Shown piece by piece: positions 1 to 5,550 of a stretch of DNA of 6,195 nt. The position numbers and the translations under genes were made by a program. The stretch covers positions 1-6,195 of the forward strand of contig JAOUDB010000163.1 of NCBI GenBank assembly GCA_029859485.1, written 5' to 3'. Source of the DNA: Desulfuromonadales bacterium (GTDB taxonomy: Bacteria; Desulfobacterota; Desulfuromonadia; Desulfuromonadales; BM103). Position 1 is the first letter of the stretch. Each line of letters opens with the position of its first letter. The notes beneath the pieces were generated by a model. The model was not told the origin of the DNA. It did not search any database and was given only the letters and a program-made list of their open reading frames with translations.

Positions 1-158
1 CGACTGAGCTCGAACAACAGGGCGTGGCACATGAGATGATCACCTACGGCGGCGCGCCGCATGCGTTCACCGTGTTCGGTTCAGAGCGTTATCGTGCCGA
101 TGCCGATGCTAAATCGTGGCAGCGTTTTGTGGAGTTTTTGGCGGCAACGCTGAACTAG
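1..158 (+). CDS. Dienelactone hydrolase family protein, C-terminal fragment
   Basis: This is the last 51 codons of an alpha/beta-hydrolase gene that begins before the window; the frame starts at base 3 and ends with TAG at 156-158. The visible protein runs TELEQQGVAHEMITYGGAPH and then AFTVFGSERYRADADAKSW. The segment YGGAPHAFTVFG matches the region of dienelactone hydrolases that carries the catalytic histidine, followed by the usual aromatic-rich terminal helix (WQRFVEFLAATLN). The nucleophile elbow and the acidic residue would lie upstream and cannot be seen. Family members hydrolyse cyclic esters such as dienelactone, but many in bacteria have unknown substrates, so no specific reaction is assigned. 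It is read in the same direction as the peptidase gene that follows, with roughly 100 bases and a stem-loop between, so co-transcription is uncertain. Confidence 0.85.
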   Translation, partial: TELEQQGVAHEMITYGGAPHAFTVFGSERYRADADAKSWQRFVEFLAATLN

Positions 159-178
159 CTCCTAAAAGATTTTTTCTG

Positions 179-204
179 CGCAGGTCGCCTTAAGGGGGCC
201 TGCG
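179..204 (+). terminator. Stem-loop after the hydrolase gene, possible weak terminator
   Basis: Twenty bases after the hydrolase stop, CGCAGG (179-184) pairs perfectly with CCTGCG (199-204). The stem can continue inward with a T-G wobble, a C-G pair, one G-G mismatch and two more C-G pairs around a TTAA loop. No T-run follows directly; only a loosely T-rich stretch (ctctttatttct) comes about 15 bases later. It may therefore be a weak or factor-assisted terminator, or merely a structured spacer. Confidence 0.35.
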
Positions 205-263
205 TCCCACGAACAGCTCTTTATTTCTACTCCTGCATTTGCGCTGCAGGCCATAGTGGATGA

Positions 264-269
264 TATAAT
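264..269 (+). promoter_or_regulatory. Possible -10 box (TATAAT) near the peptidase start
   Basis: A perfect TATAAT lies at 264-269, just before the ATG at 277. No good -35 is seen: the best candidate, TTGCGC at 239-244, is 19 bases upstream and only half matches the consensus. If the box is used, transcription would start around 276, which excludes the GTG at 256 as a start codon. It could equally be chance in a short AT-rich patch. Confidence 0.3.
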
Positions 270-276
270 CAGAGTC

Positions 277-2340
277 ATGTTAAGGATTATGCTACACATA
301 CTGTTTACCTTTACTCTGATCTCCGCTCCGGTGGCGGCCGGCGCGCAGGGTCTCATCAACCAGGAACTCTTCAGCCGGATTGTCCCCGAAGAACATCTCT
401 TAGAAGGCAAGGCAATCTTGACGCTCGTTGATCAACGCGCAGATTGGCCGGCGGAGTTTCGTCTGGCGGCCCAGGCCGATATCGATGCGGTGACTGTTGA
501 CGACAAGCCGGTTCCCTTTACCTTCACCAACGGGCGCCTGCAGATTTCAATGAAGAGTGGTGCGAACACCCTGACCATTGTTTATCGCATCCGCTTCGAT
601 GATCCGGTCGCTCAGGATCATGTCGGCATCGAGGATCCGTCTTTAGGCGTTACGGCGACGATCATGCCGCAAGGCACATTCCTTTCAGCCGCTTCCGCTT
701 GGCATCCGCTCCCGGTTGATGCGAATAGTCGCTTCCGGGTAACGATTACCGGGCCGACAGGATTGCACGGAATTACCTCTGGCCGCCTGGTCAGTCTTGA
801 GACCAGCGCAGCCGGGTCAGAGACGATCTGGCAGACGCAACGACCCCAGTCAGCTCTGGCGCTGGCTGCGGGGTATTACCAAATCGAGCGTGACAGGCTT
901 GGCGAGACCCAACTTCTGGCTTTTTTCAGCGCCGGAAATGCCACACTCGCTTCGGGCTATCTTCAGTCGAGCCGAGAATACCTGCAGCTTTACCAGGAAT
1001 TGTTTGGTCCCTATCCTTACGACAAATTTGCCGTAGTCGAAAACTTTTACCCGACTGGCTATGGCTTTCCCGGCTGGACCTTGCTCGGCAGCAGCGTGAT
1101 CAGGCTTCCTTTTATCCGCACCACCAGTCTGCCCCATGAGATCGCCCACACCTGGTGGGGGAATGCAGTTGAGATCGATTATTCGTCTGGCAACTGGGGC
1201 GAAGGCCTAGCCACCTATGTCGCCGATTACTACCTGAAAGAGTTGCACGCGCCTGCCGAGGCACTCGAGTATCGACGCAAAATCCTGCGCGATTATGCGG
1301 CCCTGATCGATGTTGGTGACGATCTGCCGTTGAGCGCTTTTCGCAGTCGCATGTCAAAGCGCGACCAGGCGGTTGGCTACGGCAAGGCGGCCATGGTCTT
1401 CCATATGCTGCGCAACCTGATCGACGATGAAGCCTTCTGGGCAGGGCTGAAAGCCGCAGCACGCGACGGCATCGGCAGGCGCTACGCCTGGAGCGATTTG
1501 CAGCGACATTTCGAGGCGACCTCCGACATGGATCTCGAAACCTTCTTCCGCCAGTGGACTTTGCAGGCCGGAGCGCCGCAGCTGCAATTGACGGACGTCA
1601 CTGTCATGTCTGTCGATGATGGCTGGCAGGTCTCAGGGACCATTCTTCAGGATGCGCCGTTCTACGACCTTGCCGTGCCCCTGCAGCTCGAAACCGCAAC
1701 GCGCAACTACAACCAGTCAATCGGCCTTACTGAACACCAAAACTGTTTTCTCTTTACCATCGCAGAACGTCCGCTTAGTCTCAGCGTCGACCCGAAGAAC
1801 GATCTGTTTCGCAAGCTCTACCCGGAAGAAGTGCCGGCCACGGTCAATGATCTGCGCGCATCACGAATGCCGCTGGTTGTCGTCGCCCGCGGCTCCGAAG
1901 CTTTGCTCGACTCCTCAGAGGATCTTTTGCGCGGCCTGCAATGGCAACAAGCCCCGGTGATGAACGAGGACGATTATCTTGCTCAACGACCAACTGACAA
2001 GGATTTGCTTGTCCTTGGCTGGCCGAAAAGCCCTGAGCTGCGCCTTAATCTTCCGGATGGTTTCACGGTCGCTGGGCAGCAGGTTACGATCGGTGGTAAA
2101 CTCTACTCAGAGGCTGATGATGTGCTGTTCTTTGTTTTGCCCGGCCAAGAAGAAAATCGCGTCACTGGGTATTTTTTGCCTGGTTCGCTCGCAGCGGCTC
2201 GTGACACGGCCCGGCGTATCTCTCATTACGGCCGCTATAGCACACTCGCCTTCCACAAGGGCCACAACCAGGTCAAAACGACCTGGGACCCTGTAGGCTC
2301 GCCGCTTAAGAAGCTTTTTACAAAGGATGCTGTACCATGA
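277..2340 (+). CDS. Secreted M1 family (gluzincin) metallopeptidase-like protein
   Basis: A 687-residue protein predicted to be exported and to cleave peptides with a zinc centre. Numbering is from ATG 277. Residues 1-23 form a signal peptide (basic start, hydrophobic core, likely cut after AGA-23). A beta-rich N-terminal domain leads to the catalytic domain with HEIAH (287-291), then WWGN, then WGEGLATY with the third zinc ligand Glu309. Tyr368 in GYGKAAMVF matches the transition-state tyrosine of M1 enzymes. Two features differ from classical aminopeptidases: the GxMEN exopeptidase motif is replaced by VVEN (Glu255) followed by FYPTGYGFPG, and 17 rather than 18 residues separate His291 from Glu309. 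A beta-type region follows, then a C-terminal domain (about 523-687) that I do not recognise. An in-frame GTG at 256 would add MDDIIRV, which puts acidic residues before the signal peptide, so ATG 277 is preferred; ATG 289 is also possible. None has a strong Shine-Dalgarno. The gene overlaps the next by four bases. Family is secure; substrate is unknown. Confidence 0.88.
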   Translation: MLRIMLHILFTFTLISAPVAAGAQGLINQELFSRIVPEEHLLEGKAILTLVDQRADWPAEFRLAAQADIDAVTVDDKPVPFTFTNGRLQISMKSGANTLTIVYRIRFDDPVAQDHVGIEDPSLGVTATIMPQGTFLSAASAWHPLPVDANSRFRVTITGPTGLHGITSGRLVSLETSAAGSETIWQTQRPQSALALAAGYYQIERDRLGETQLLAFFSAGNATLASGYLQSSREYLQLYQELFGPYPYDKFAVVENFYPTGYGFPGWTLLGSSVIRLPFIRTTSLPHEIAHTWWGNAVEIDYSSGNWGEGLATYVADYYLKELHAPAEALEYRRKILRDYAALIDVGDDLPLSAFRSRMSKRDQAVGYGKAAMVFHMLRNLIDDEAFWAGLKAAARDGIGRRYAWSDLQRHFEATSDMDLETFFRQWTLQAGAPQLQLTDVTVMSVDDGWQVSGTILQDAPFYDLAVPLQLETATRNYNQSIGLTEHQNCFLFTIAERPLSLSVDPKNDLFRKLYPEEVPATVNDLRASRMPLVVVARGSEALLDSSEDLLRGLQWQQAPVMNEDDYLAQRPTDKDLLVLGWPKSPELRLNLPDGFTVAGQQVTIGGKLYSEADDVLFFVLPGQEENRVTGYFLPGSLAAARDTARRISHYGRYSTLAFHKGHNQVKTTWDPVGSPLKKLFTKDAVP
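2322..2340 (+). promoter_or_regulatory. Shine-Dalgarno and ATGA stop/start overlap
   Basis: AAAGGA (2322-2327) lies 9 bases before ATG 2337, and that ATG shares ATGA with the TGA stop of the upstream gene at 2338-2340. The arrangement fixes the start of the ChaN-family gene and is the classic layout for translational coupling. Confidence 0.75.
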
Positions 2341-3209
2341 AGTCTATGCGCAAATTGATTTTGTTTGTTTTCGTTGCCGTGTTCACCTTGTTTCTACCGG
2401 TAACAACCCAAGCCCACCCACATATCATCGAAGCCACAGAGAAGACCGAGATCTCCCCGGAGGCTTTGCTCGAAGACCTGCGTAGCGCCCAGGTCATCTT
2501 CCTGGGGGAATTTCATGATCATGCCGGACATCATCGCGCCCAGTTGACGATCATTGATGCCCTCGATGACGATGAACGACCGCTGGCGATCGGTCTCGAG
2601 ATGTTTCGCAAAGACAGTCAGGAAACCCTCAATCGCTGGACCGCAAACGACCTGCCGTTTTTGGAATTTCTGTCGGTTTATGAAGACAACTGGAGCATGT
2701 GGGAGGTGTACCGGGAGATTTTCATGCATGCCCGAAACGAGGAAGTGAAGATGCTCGGGCTGAATATACCGCGCAGTATTACCAACAAAGTGCTTCTCAA
2801 CGGTTTTAAAGCGCTTCCCGAAGAGGAGCGGCAGATGCTCGGCAATGTCCAGTGTGTGGTCACTCCTGTTTACGGTGACTACATCCGTCAGGCGATGGGT
2901 GGCTATGTCGGTCATGGCGATCAATTTCTTCATTTCTGCGAAGCCCAGCTGCTCTGGGATACTATGATGGCACGTAACCTGGTCGATTTCCTGCAAGAGA
3001 ATCCGGAATATCGGGTGGTGGTGTTGGCCGGCAGCGGGCATGCCTGGAAATTTGGCATCCCAACGCAGATGCTCGAGCAAGCTGAGATCAGCTACCGTGT
3101 TTTGTTACCGGAAGTTGTCTCACGCGTCGATCGACAGAGTGTGACCAGAGAGATCACCGATTACCTGTGGCTGGATGAAGGCGAGGATGGGTGGACGTTT
3201 CCAAATTAA
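2337..3209 (+). CDS. Secreted ChaN-family (Tiki superfamily) haem-binding protein
   Basis: A 290-residue protein of the ChaN/DUF399 type, known from Campylobacter jejuni ChaN as a haem-binding, iron-regulated surface lipoprotein. Residues 1-26 are a signal peptide with a basic start (MKSMRK), a long hydrophobic core and a likely type I cut after TQA-26. No lipobox cysteine is present, so unlike C. jejuni ChaN it should be a soluble periplasmic or secreted protein. The hallmark motifs of the superfamily are visible in order: FLGEFHDHAGHH (55-66), GLEMF (86-90) and AGSGHA (231-236). Clustered histidines and glutamates at these sites are the expected ligand or active-site positions. The C-terminal region ends WTFPN without an anchor. 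It is translationally coupled to the upstream M1-type peptidase gene and followed by a stem-loop terminator, so the two form a compact operon. A role in haem handling is family knowledge; Tiki relatives are proteases, so an enzymatic role is an alternative. No Fur-like site was recognised. Confidence 0.87.
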   Translation: MKSMRKLILFVFVAVFTLFLPVTTQAHPHIIEATEKTEISPEALLEDLRSAQVIFLGEFHDHAGHHRAQLTIIDALDDDERPLAIGLEMFRKDSQETLNRWTANDLPFLEFLSVYEDNWSMWEVYREIFMHARNEEVKMLGLNIPRSITNKVLLNGFKALPEEERQMLGNVQCVVTPVYGDYIRQAMGGYVGHGDQFLHFCEAQLLWDTMMARNLVDFLQENPEYRVVVLAGSGHAWKFGIPTQMLEQAEISYRVLLPEVVSRVDRQSVTREITDYLWLDEGEDGWTFPN

Positions 3210-3320
3210 GAGAGCAGTTCGCAAGCTTGTCAGCAGGGAGTGGGACTCTTCACTTGATTGGCACCAGAAGCTTTTAGGAGTAGAGGCTTTCGACCTTAGG
3301 AAAGACCGGCACGAATCGGC

Positions 3321-3358
3321 GGGGGCACATAAGTCATGTGCCCCCCTCGATTTATTAA
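3321..3358 (+). terminator. Rho-independent terminator of the peptidase-ChaN operon
   Basis: A perfect 10-bp stem, GGGGGCACAT (3321-3330) with ATGTGCCCCC (3336-3345), closes a 5-base loop AAGTC. It is followed by ctcgatttattaacc, a modest T-rich tail that is not a clean T-run. It lies 112 bases after the ChaN-family stop codon. The other strand has no T-rich tail. The 3210-3320 spacer before it holds no recognisable gene or riboswitch. Confidence 0.65.
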
Positions 3359-3377
3359 CCTCTTCTGCGTAGGATCG

Positions 3378-3406
3378 ATTTGACACGTCAGCATTTTCTG
3401 TCAAAT
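3378..3406. promoter_or_regulatory. Inverted repeat overlapping a possible -35 box upstream of the c-di-GMP gene
   Basis: ATTTGACA (3378-3385) is mirrored exactly by TGTCAAAT (3399-3406) across 13 bases, so the half-sites are 21 bp apart centre to centre, two helical turns. The left arm contains a perfect -35 hexamer TTGACA (3380-3385). The matching -10 position at 17-bp spacing is only AAATTT (3403-3408), which overlaps the right arm. It could be an operator for a dimeric regulator over a weak promoter, or an RNA stem-loop in the leader. Confidence 0.4.
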
Positions 3407-3463
3407 TTCATAGGTAACCTTTGTCGGTTCGATCTAATCCCTCCAGGGGTGTTTGCTAGTGTC

Positions 3464-3468
3464 AGGAG
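3464..3468 (+). promoter_or_regulatory. Shine-Dalgarno AGGAG of the PAS-GGDEF-EAL gene
   Basis: AGGAG lies 6 bases before ATG 3475, a near-ideal site that fixes the start of the following gene. Confidence 0.75.
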
Positions 3469-3474
3469 TCGCCG

Positions 3475-5187
3475 ATGAATGGCTCACGCAAAAGCTTTCC
3501 CCAGCTACCACAAGACTTCCAGTCTCTTTATCAGAACACTCCGATGATGATGCACTCGATCGATGTCAATGGAACTCTGCTCAGCGTCAGTAATAGCTGG
3601 CTGGAGAAACTTGAGTACAGCCGTGATGAAGTTATTGGTAAAAAACTGACCGATTTTTTTACAGACGAATCCAAAACCTTTGCTGAAGAAACCATCCTGC
3701 CACATTTTTTCAAAGCAGGTTCGGTTGTTGACATTCCTTACCAGATGCTTAAAAAGAACGGTGAGCCGATTGATGTTTTGATCTCTGCCAAATCCGTACG
3801 CGATGAGGAGGGGACCTTTCTCTACAGCATGGCGGGAATCGTTGATGTGACAGAACGCAAAAAAGCGGAAGAAGAGGTGCATCGTCTCGCCCACTACGAC
3901 ATTCTCACCGGGCAGCCGAACCGCTTTTTGCTTGAAGAACGACTGCAACACGCCCTGGGCCAGGCGCAACGTGACGAAAATGAGGTCGGGGTGCTCTTTG
4001 TCGACCTGGATCGCTTCAAATGGGTCAATGATACGCTCGGCCACGCCTGCGGCGACCAGCTGCTTAAAAAAGTTGCCAGTAAACTGCAGCGCTGCGTGCG
4101 TCAGGGCGATACGGTGGCGCGGATCGGTGGCGATGAATTTGTTATCGTTCTGTATGGCTTTGATTCCGTTGATGAGCCGCCGCATTTTGCCCAACGCTTC
4201 CTCGAGGCACTGGCACAACCGGTCACCCTGGAAGGGGTAGAGGTCTTCAATAGTGCCAGTATCGGCATTGCTATTTATCCTATGGACGGCAAGGATGTTG
4301 ATACCTTGCTGCGAAATGCCGATACCGCCATGTATGCCGCCAAACAGCACGGCCGCAATACCTACCAATTTTATTCAGGCGATATGAATGAACGGGTTCT
4401 GGCCAAGCTCGGCATGGAAAATCGTATGCGCAAGTCGTTTAAGGAGGGGGCCTTCTTTCTTGAGTATCAACCTCAGTTTGATATTCGCACCAGGAAAGTT
4501 TGTGGTTATGAAGCTCTGGCCCGTTGGCGGGATCCTGAGCATGGCCTGATCCCACCGAAAGAATTCATCAAGGTTGCCGAAGAGAGCGGGTTGATCTACT
4601 CCCTTGGTGAATGGGTCCTCTCAACAGCTTGTGCTCAAGCCAAAGCCTGGCATGATGCTGGCCTTCCAAAGGTTCGTATGGCCGTCAATGTCTCCGCGAC
4701 GCAGTTTCGGCGGCACGATTTTATCGATATGGTCGAGAATATTCTGAAAGATTCCGGGCTTGATCCGGAATATCTTGAGATTGAGTTGACTGAAAGTCTG
4801 GTTATGGAAGATATCGAGCAGGGCCTCCAGCGACTTACAGACCTCAAGGTCCGCCATATCAAGCTGGCCATTGATGATTTCGGAACAGGTTATTCTTCGC
4901 TGATATATTTGAAGAAATTCCCTTTCGATCGCATCAAGATTGCCCAGGAATTTGTCCAGGATATTCCCGACGATGCTGAAGATATGGCCATCGTCGAGGC
5001 GATTATAGGCCTAGCCTGCAGTCTTAATCTCGAAGTGATCGCCGAGGGAGTCGAGACACGCAAACAGTTTGATTATCTCTACGCGTCTCGCTGCAGGGAA
5101 ATCCAGGGCTATTATTTCTCGCCACCTCAATCCGCAGTCAACCTGACCTCATTTATGCAGCACGAAACCTGTCCGTTTCCCCAATAA
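3475..5187 (+). CDS. PAS-GGDEF-EAL cyclic-di-GMP signalling protein
   Basis: A 570-residue cytoplasmic protein with no signal peptide or membrane segment, expected to make and/or degrade cyclic di-GMP in response to a signal sensed by its PAS domain. The PAS domain covers about residues 12-125, ending in VDVTERKKAEEEV, the usual PAS-to-GGDEF linker helix. The GGDEF domain (about 138-300) has YDILTGQPNR, the metal region VDLDRFK (176-182), ND (185-186), an intact GGDEF (218-222) and an RxxD inhibitory site RQGD (209-212) five residues before it. The EAL domain (about 318-560) has EAL (346-348), Asn405, ELTES (437-441), Asp467-Asp468 in DDFGTGYS, Lys488, AEGVE (523-527) and Gln544 in QGYYFS. 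One conserved position is changed: the KID motif reads KIA (488-490). Also LTGLPNR reads LTGQPNR, and the glycine of the GC-D-x-x-Q loop is Arg539. The cyclase half looks competent and product-inhibited; the esterase half is likely but less certain. The inverted repeat and weak promoter-like sequence upstream suggest its own transcription unit. Confidence 0.95.
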   Translation: MNGSRKSFPQLPQDFQSLYQNTPMMMHSIDVNGTLLSVSNSWLEKLEYSRDEVIGKKLTDFFTDESKTFAEETILPHFFKAGSVVDIPYQMLKKNGEPIDVLISAKSVRDEEGTFLYSMAGIVDVTERKKAEEEVHRLAHYDILTGQPNRFLLEERLQHALGQAQRDENEVGVLFVDLDRFKWVNDTLGHACGDQLLKKVASKLQRCVRQGDTVARIGGDEFVIVLYGFDSVDEPPHFAQRFLEALAQPVTLEGVEVFNSASIGIAIYPMDGKDVDTLLRNADTAMYAAKQHGRNTYQFYSGDMNERVLAKLGMENRMRKSFKEGAFFLEYQPQFDIRTRKVCGYEALARWRDPEHGLIPPKEFIKVAEESGLIYSLGEWVLSTACAQAKAWHDAGLPKVRMAVNVSATQFRRHDFIDMVENILKDSGLDPEYLEIELTESLVMEDIEQGLQRLTDLKVRHIKLAIDDFGTGYSSLIYLKKFPFDRIKIAQEFVQDIPDDAEDMAIVEAIIGLACSLNLEVIAEGVETRKQFDYLYASRCREIQGYYFSPPQSAVNLTSFMQHETCPFPQ

Positions 5188-5253
5188 GGCTTTAATTGAA
5201 TCTGGTTATCTACTTCGCTCCACCAATAGCCATAGGGTCTTAACTTTTTTTTG

Positions 5254-5364
5254 AACAGGGATATACAGGATTTATAGGATAAAACCATAAGAACCAACCC
5301 TTAGTGATTTCTCCACACTCTGAAGATTTTGACTTTATCCTCCTTGTCCTGCCTATCCCTGTTA
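5254..5364. repeat. Inner imperfect inverted repeat with tandem CAGGAT-like units
   Basis: The left arm (5254-5284) begins AACAGGGATA and contains CAGGA and AGGATAAA. The right arm (5334-5364), read on the minus strand, gives the same three blocks in the same order and spacing, for 23 matches in 31 positions. Mismatches lie between the blocks. Each arm is itself a row of three degenerate units around AGGAT. The loop is 49 bases (5285-5333). From memory, arms of this AACAGGGATA-ACAGGA type resemble dispersed intergenic repeats found in many bacterial genomes; that match is recalled, not searched. Confidence 0.6.
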
Positions 5365-5411
5365 TTAATAGTTCTTTTGCTTTTAAAAACTCTTGATTTG
5401 TAAGGAGAAAA

Positions 5412-5459
5412 TGGTTGTCTGCTAACCTCGATAAGTTAGTTGAGTGAAGTAGATAACCA
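5412..5459 (+). repeat. Hairpin formed by right outer arm and a degenerate copy of the left arm
   Basis: TGGTTGTCTGCT (5412-5423) can pair with AGTAGATAACCA (5448-5459) over 12 continuous base pairs in RNA, ten Watson-Crick and two G-U. The 24-base loop holds further short complements. Because 5448-5459 is also the partner of 5203-5214, two mutually exclusive folds are possible. On DNA the segment 5412-5423 is a direct, degenerate copy of 5203-5214 with 10 of 12 bases identical. Confidence 0.5.
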
Positions 5460-5486
5460 CATTGTCTTATTCGCGATCTTTTTGGA

Positions 5487-5517
5487 TAATAAAGAATCGG
5501 GAGGCATCATCCCTCCG
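5487..5517 (-). terminator. Possible terminator of the RNase Z-like gene
   Basis: On the minus strand, 34 bases after the stop codon, GGAGG (5516-5512) pairs with CCTCC (5504-5500) across a 7-base loop and is followed by cgattctttatt, a moderately T-rich tail. A second small stem (5525-5546, seven pairs with one bulged C) lies between it and the stop. The stems are short, so the call is tentative. Confidence 0.35.
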
Positions 5518-5550
5518 TATGGTTTTCCCCGGATTTTTCGGCGGAATTCT

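Larger units (their letters stand above)
5203..5459. repeat. Nested inverted-repeat element (257 bp) between convergent genes
   Basis: The 363-base gap 5188-5550 has no convincing gene. Its main content is a pair of outer arms, 5203-5222 (TGGTTATCTACTTCGCTCCA) and 5440-5459, that match as reverse complements at 18 of 20 positions, with 14 uninterrupted bases at the outer ends. Between them lies a second, independent inverted repeat (5254-5364). The interval is visibly more AT-rich than the genes on both sides and includes a run of eight T at 5245-5252. No target-site duplication is obvious at its ends. It could be a MITE-like or other non-autonomous repeat, or a structured RNA or terminator region serving the two convergent genes. 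Origin and function are not known from the sequence. Confidence 0.65.

Noticed and set aside
232..250. Short stem CCTGCA / TGCAGG upstream of the peptidase gene
   Set aside because: Six pairs with a seven-base loop, no T-tail and no link to a known regulator; too short to call.
2394..3080. Long minus-strand open frame (228 codons) opposite the ChaN-family gene
   Set aside because: It lies wholly inside a well-supported gene on the other strand, and its translation shows no family motif.
3259..3275. TTGGCAC-like sequence resembling a sigma-54 promoter
   Set aside because: The GG-to-GC distance is 8 bases instead of the required 10, and the -12 element is not TTGC.
3175..3372. Plus-strand small open frame (65 codons) starting inside the ChaN-family gene
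   Set aside because: It passes through the terminator stem-loop and encodes no recognisable protein; no Shine-Dalgarno stands out.
3120..3404. Minus-strand open frame across the 3' end of the ChaN-family gene and the terminator
   Set aside because: It runs through the stem-loop at 3321-3345, overlaps the ChaN gene end, and its product has no recognisable pattern.
3210..3474. Possible cyclic-di-GMP riboswitch in the leader of the GGDEF-EAL gene
   Set aside because: I looked for the conserved cores of the c-di-GMP riboswitch classes and saw none; the stem-loop at 3321-3345 fits a terminator better.
3505..4368. Long minus-strand open frame (287 codons) opposite the PAS-GGDEF gene
   Set aside because: It mirrors the coding frame of a gene with intact PAS and GGDEF motifs; its length follows from codon composition and the product is not recognisable.
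5402..5425. AAGGAG followed by ATG at 5411, resembling a small-gene start
   Set aside because: The frame stops after four codons (MVVC), and the Shine-Dalgarno to ATG spacing is only three bases.
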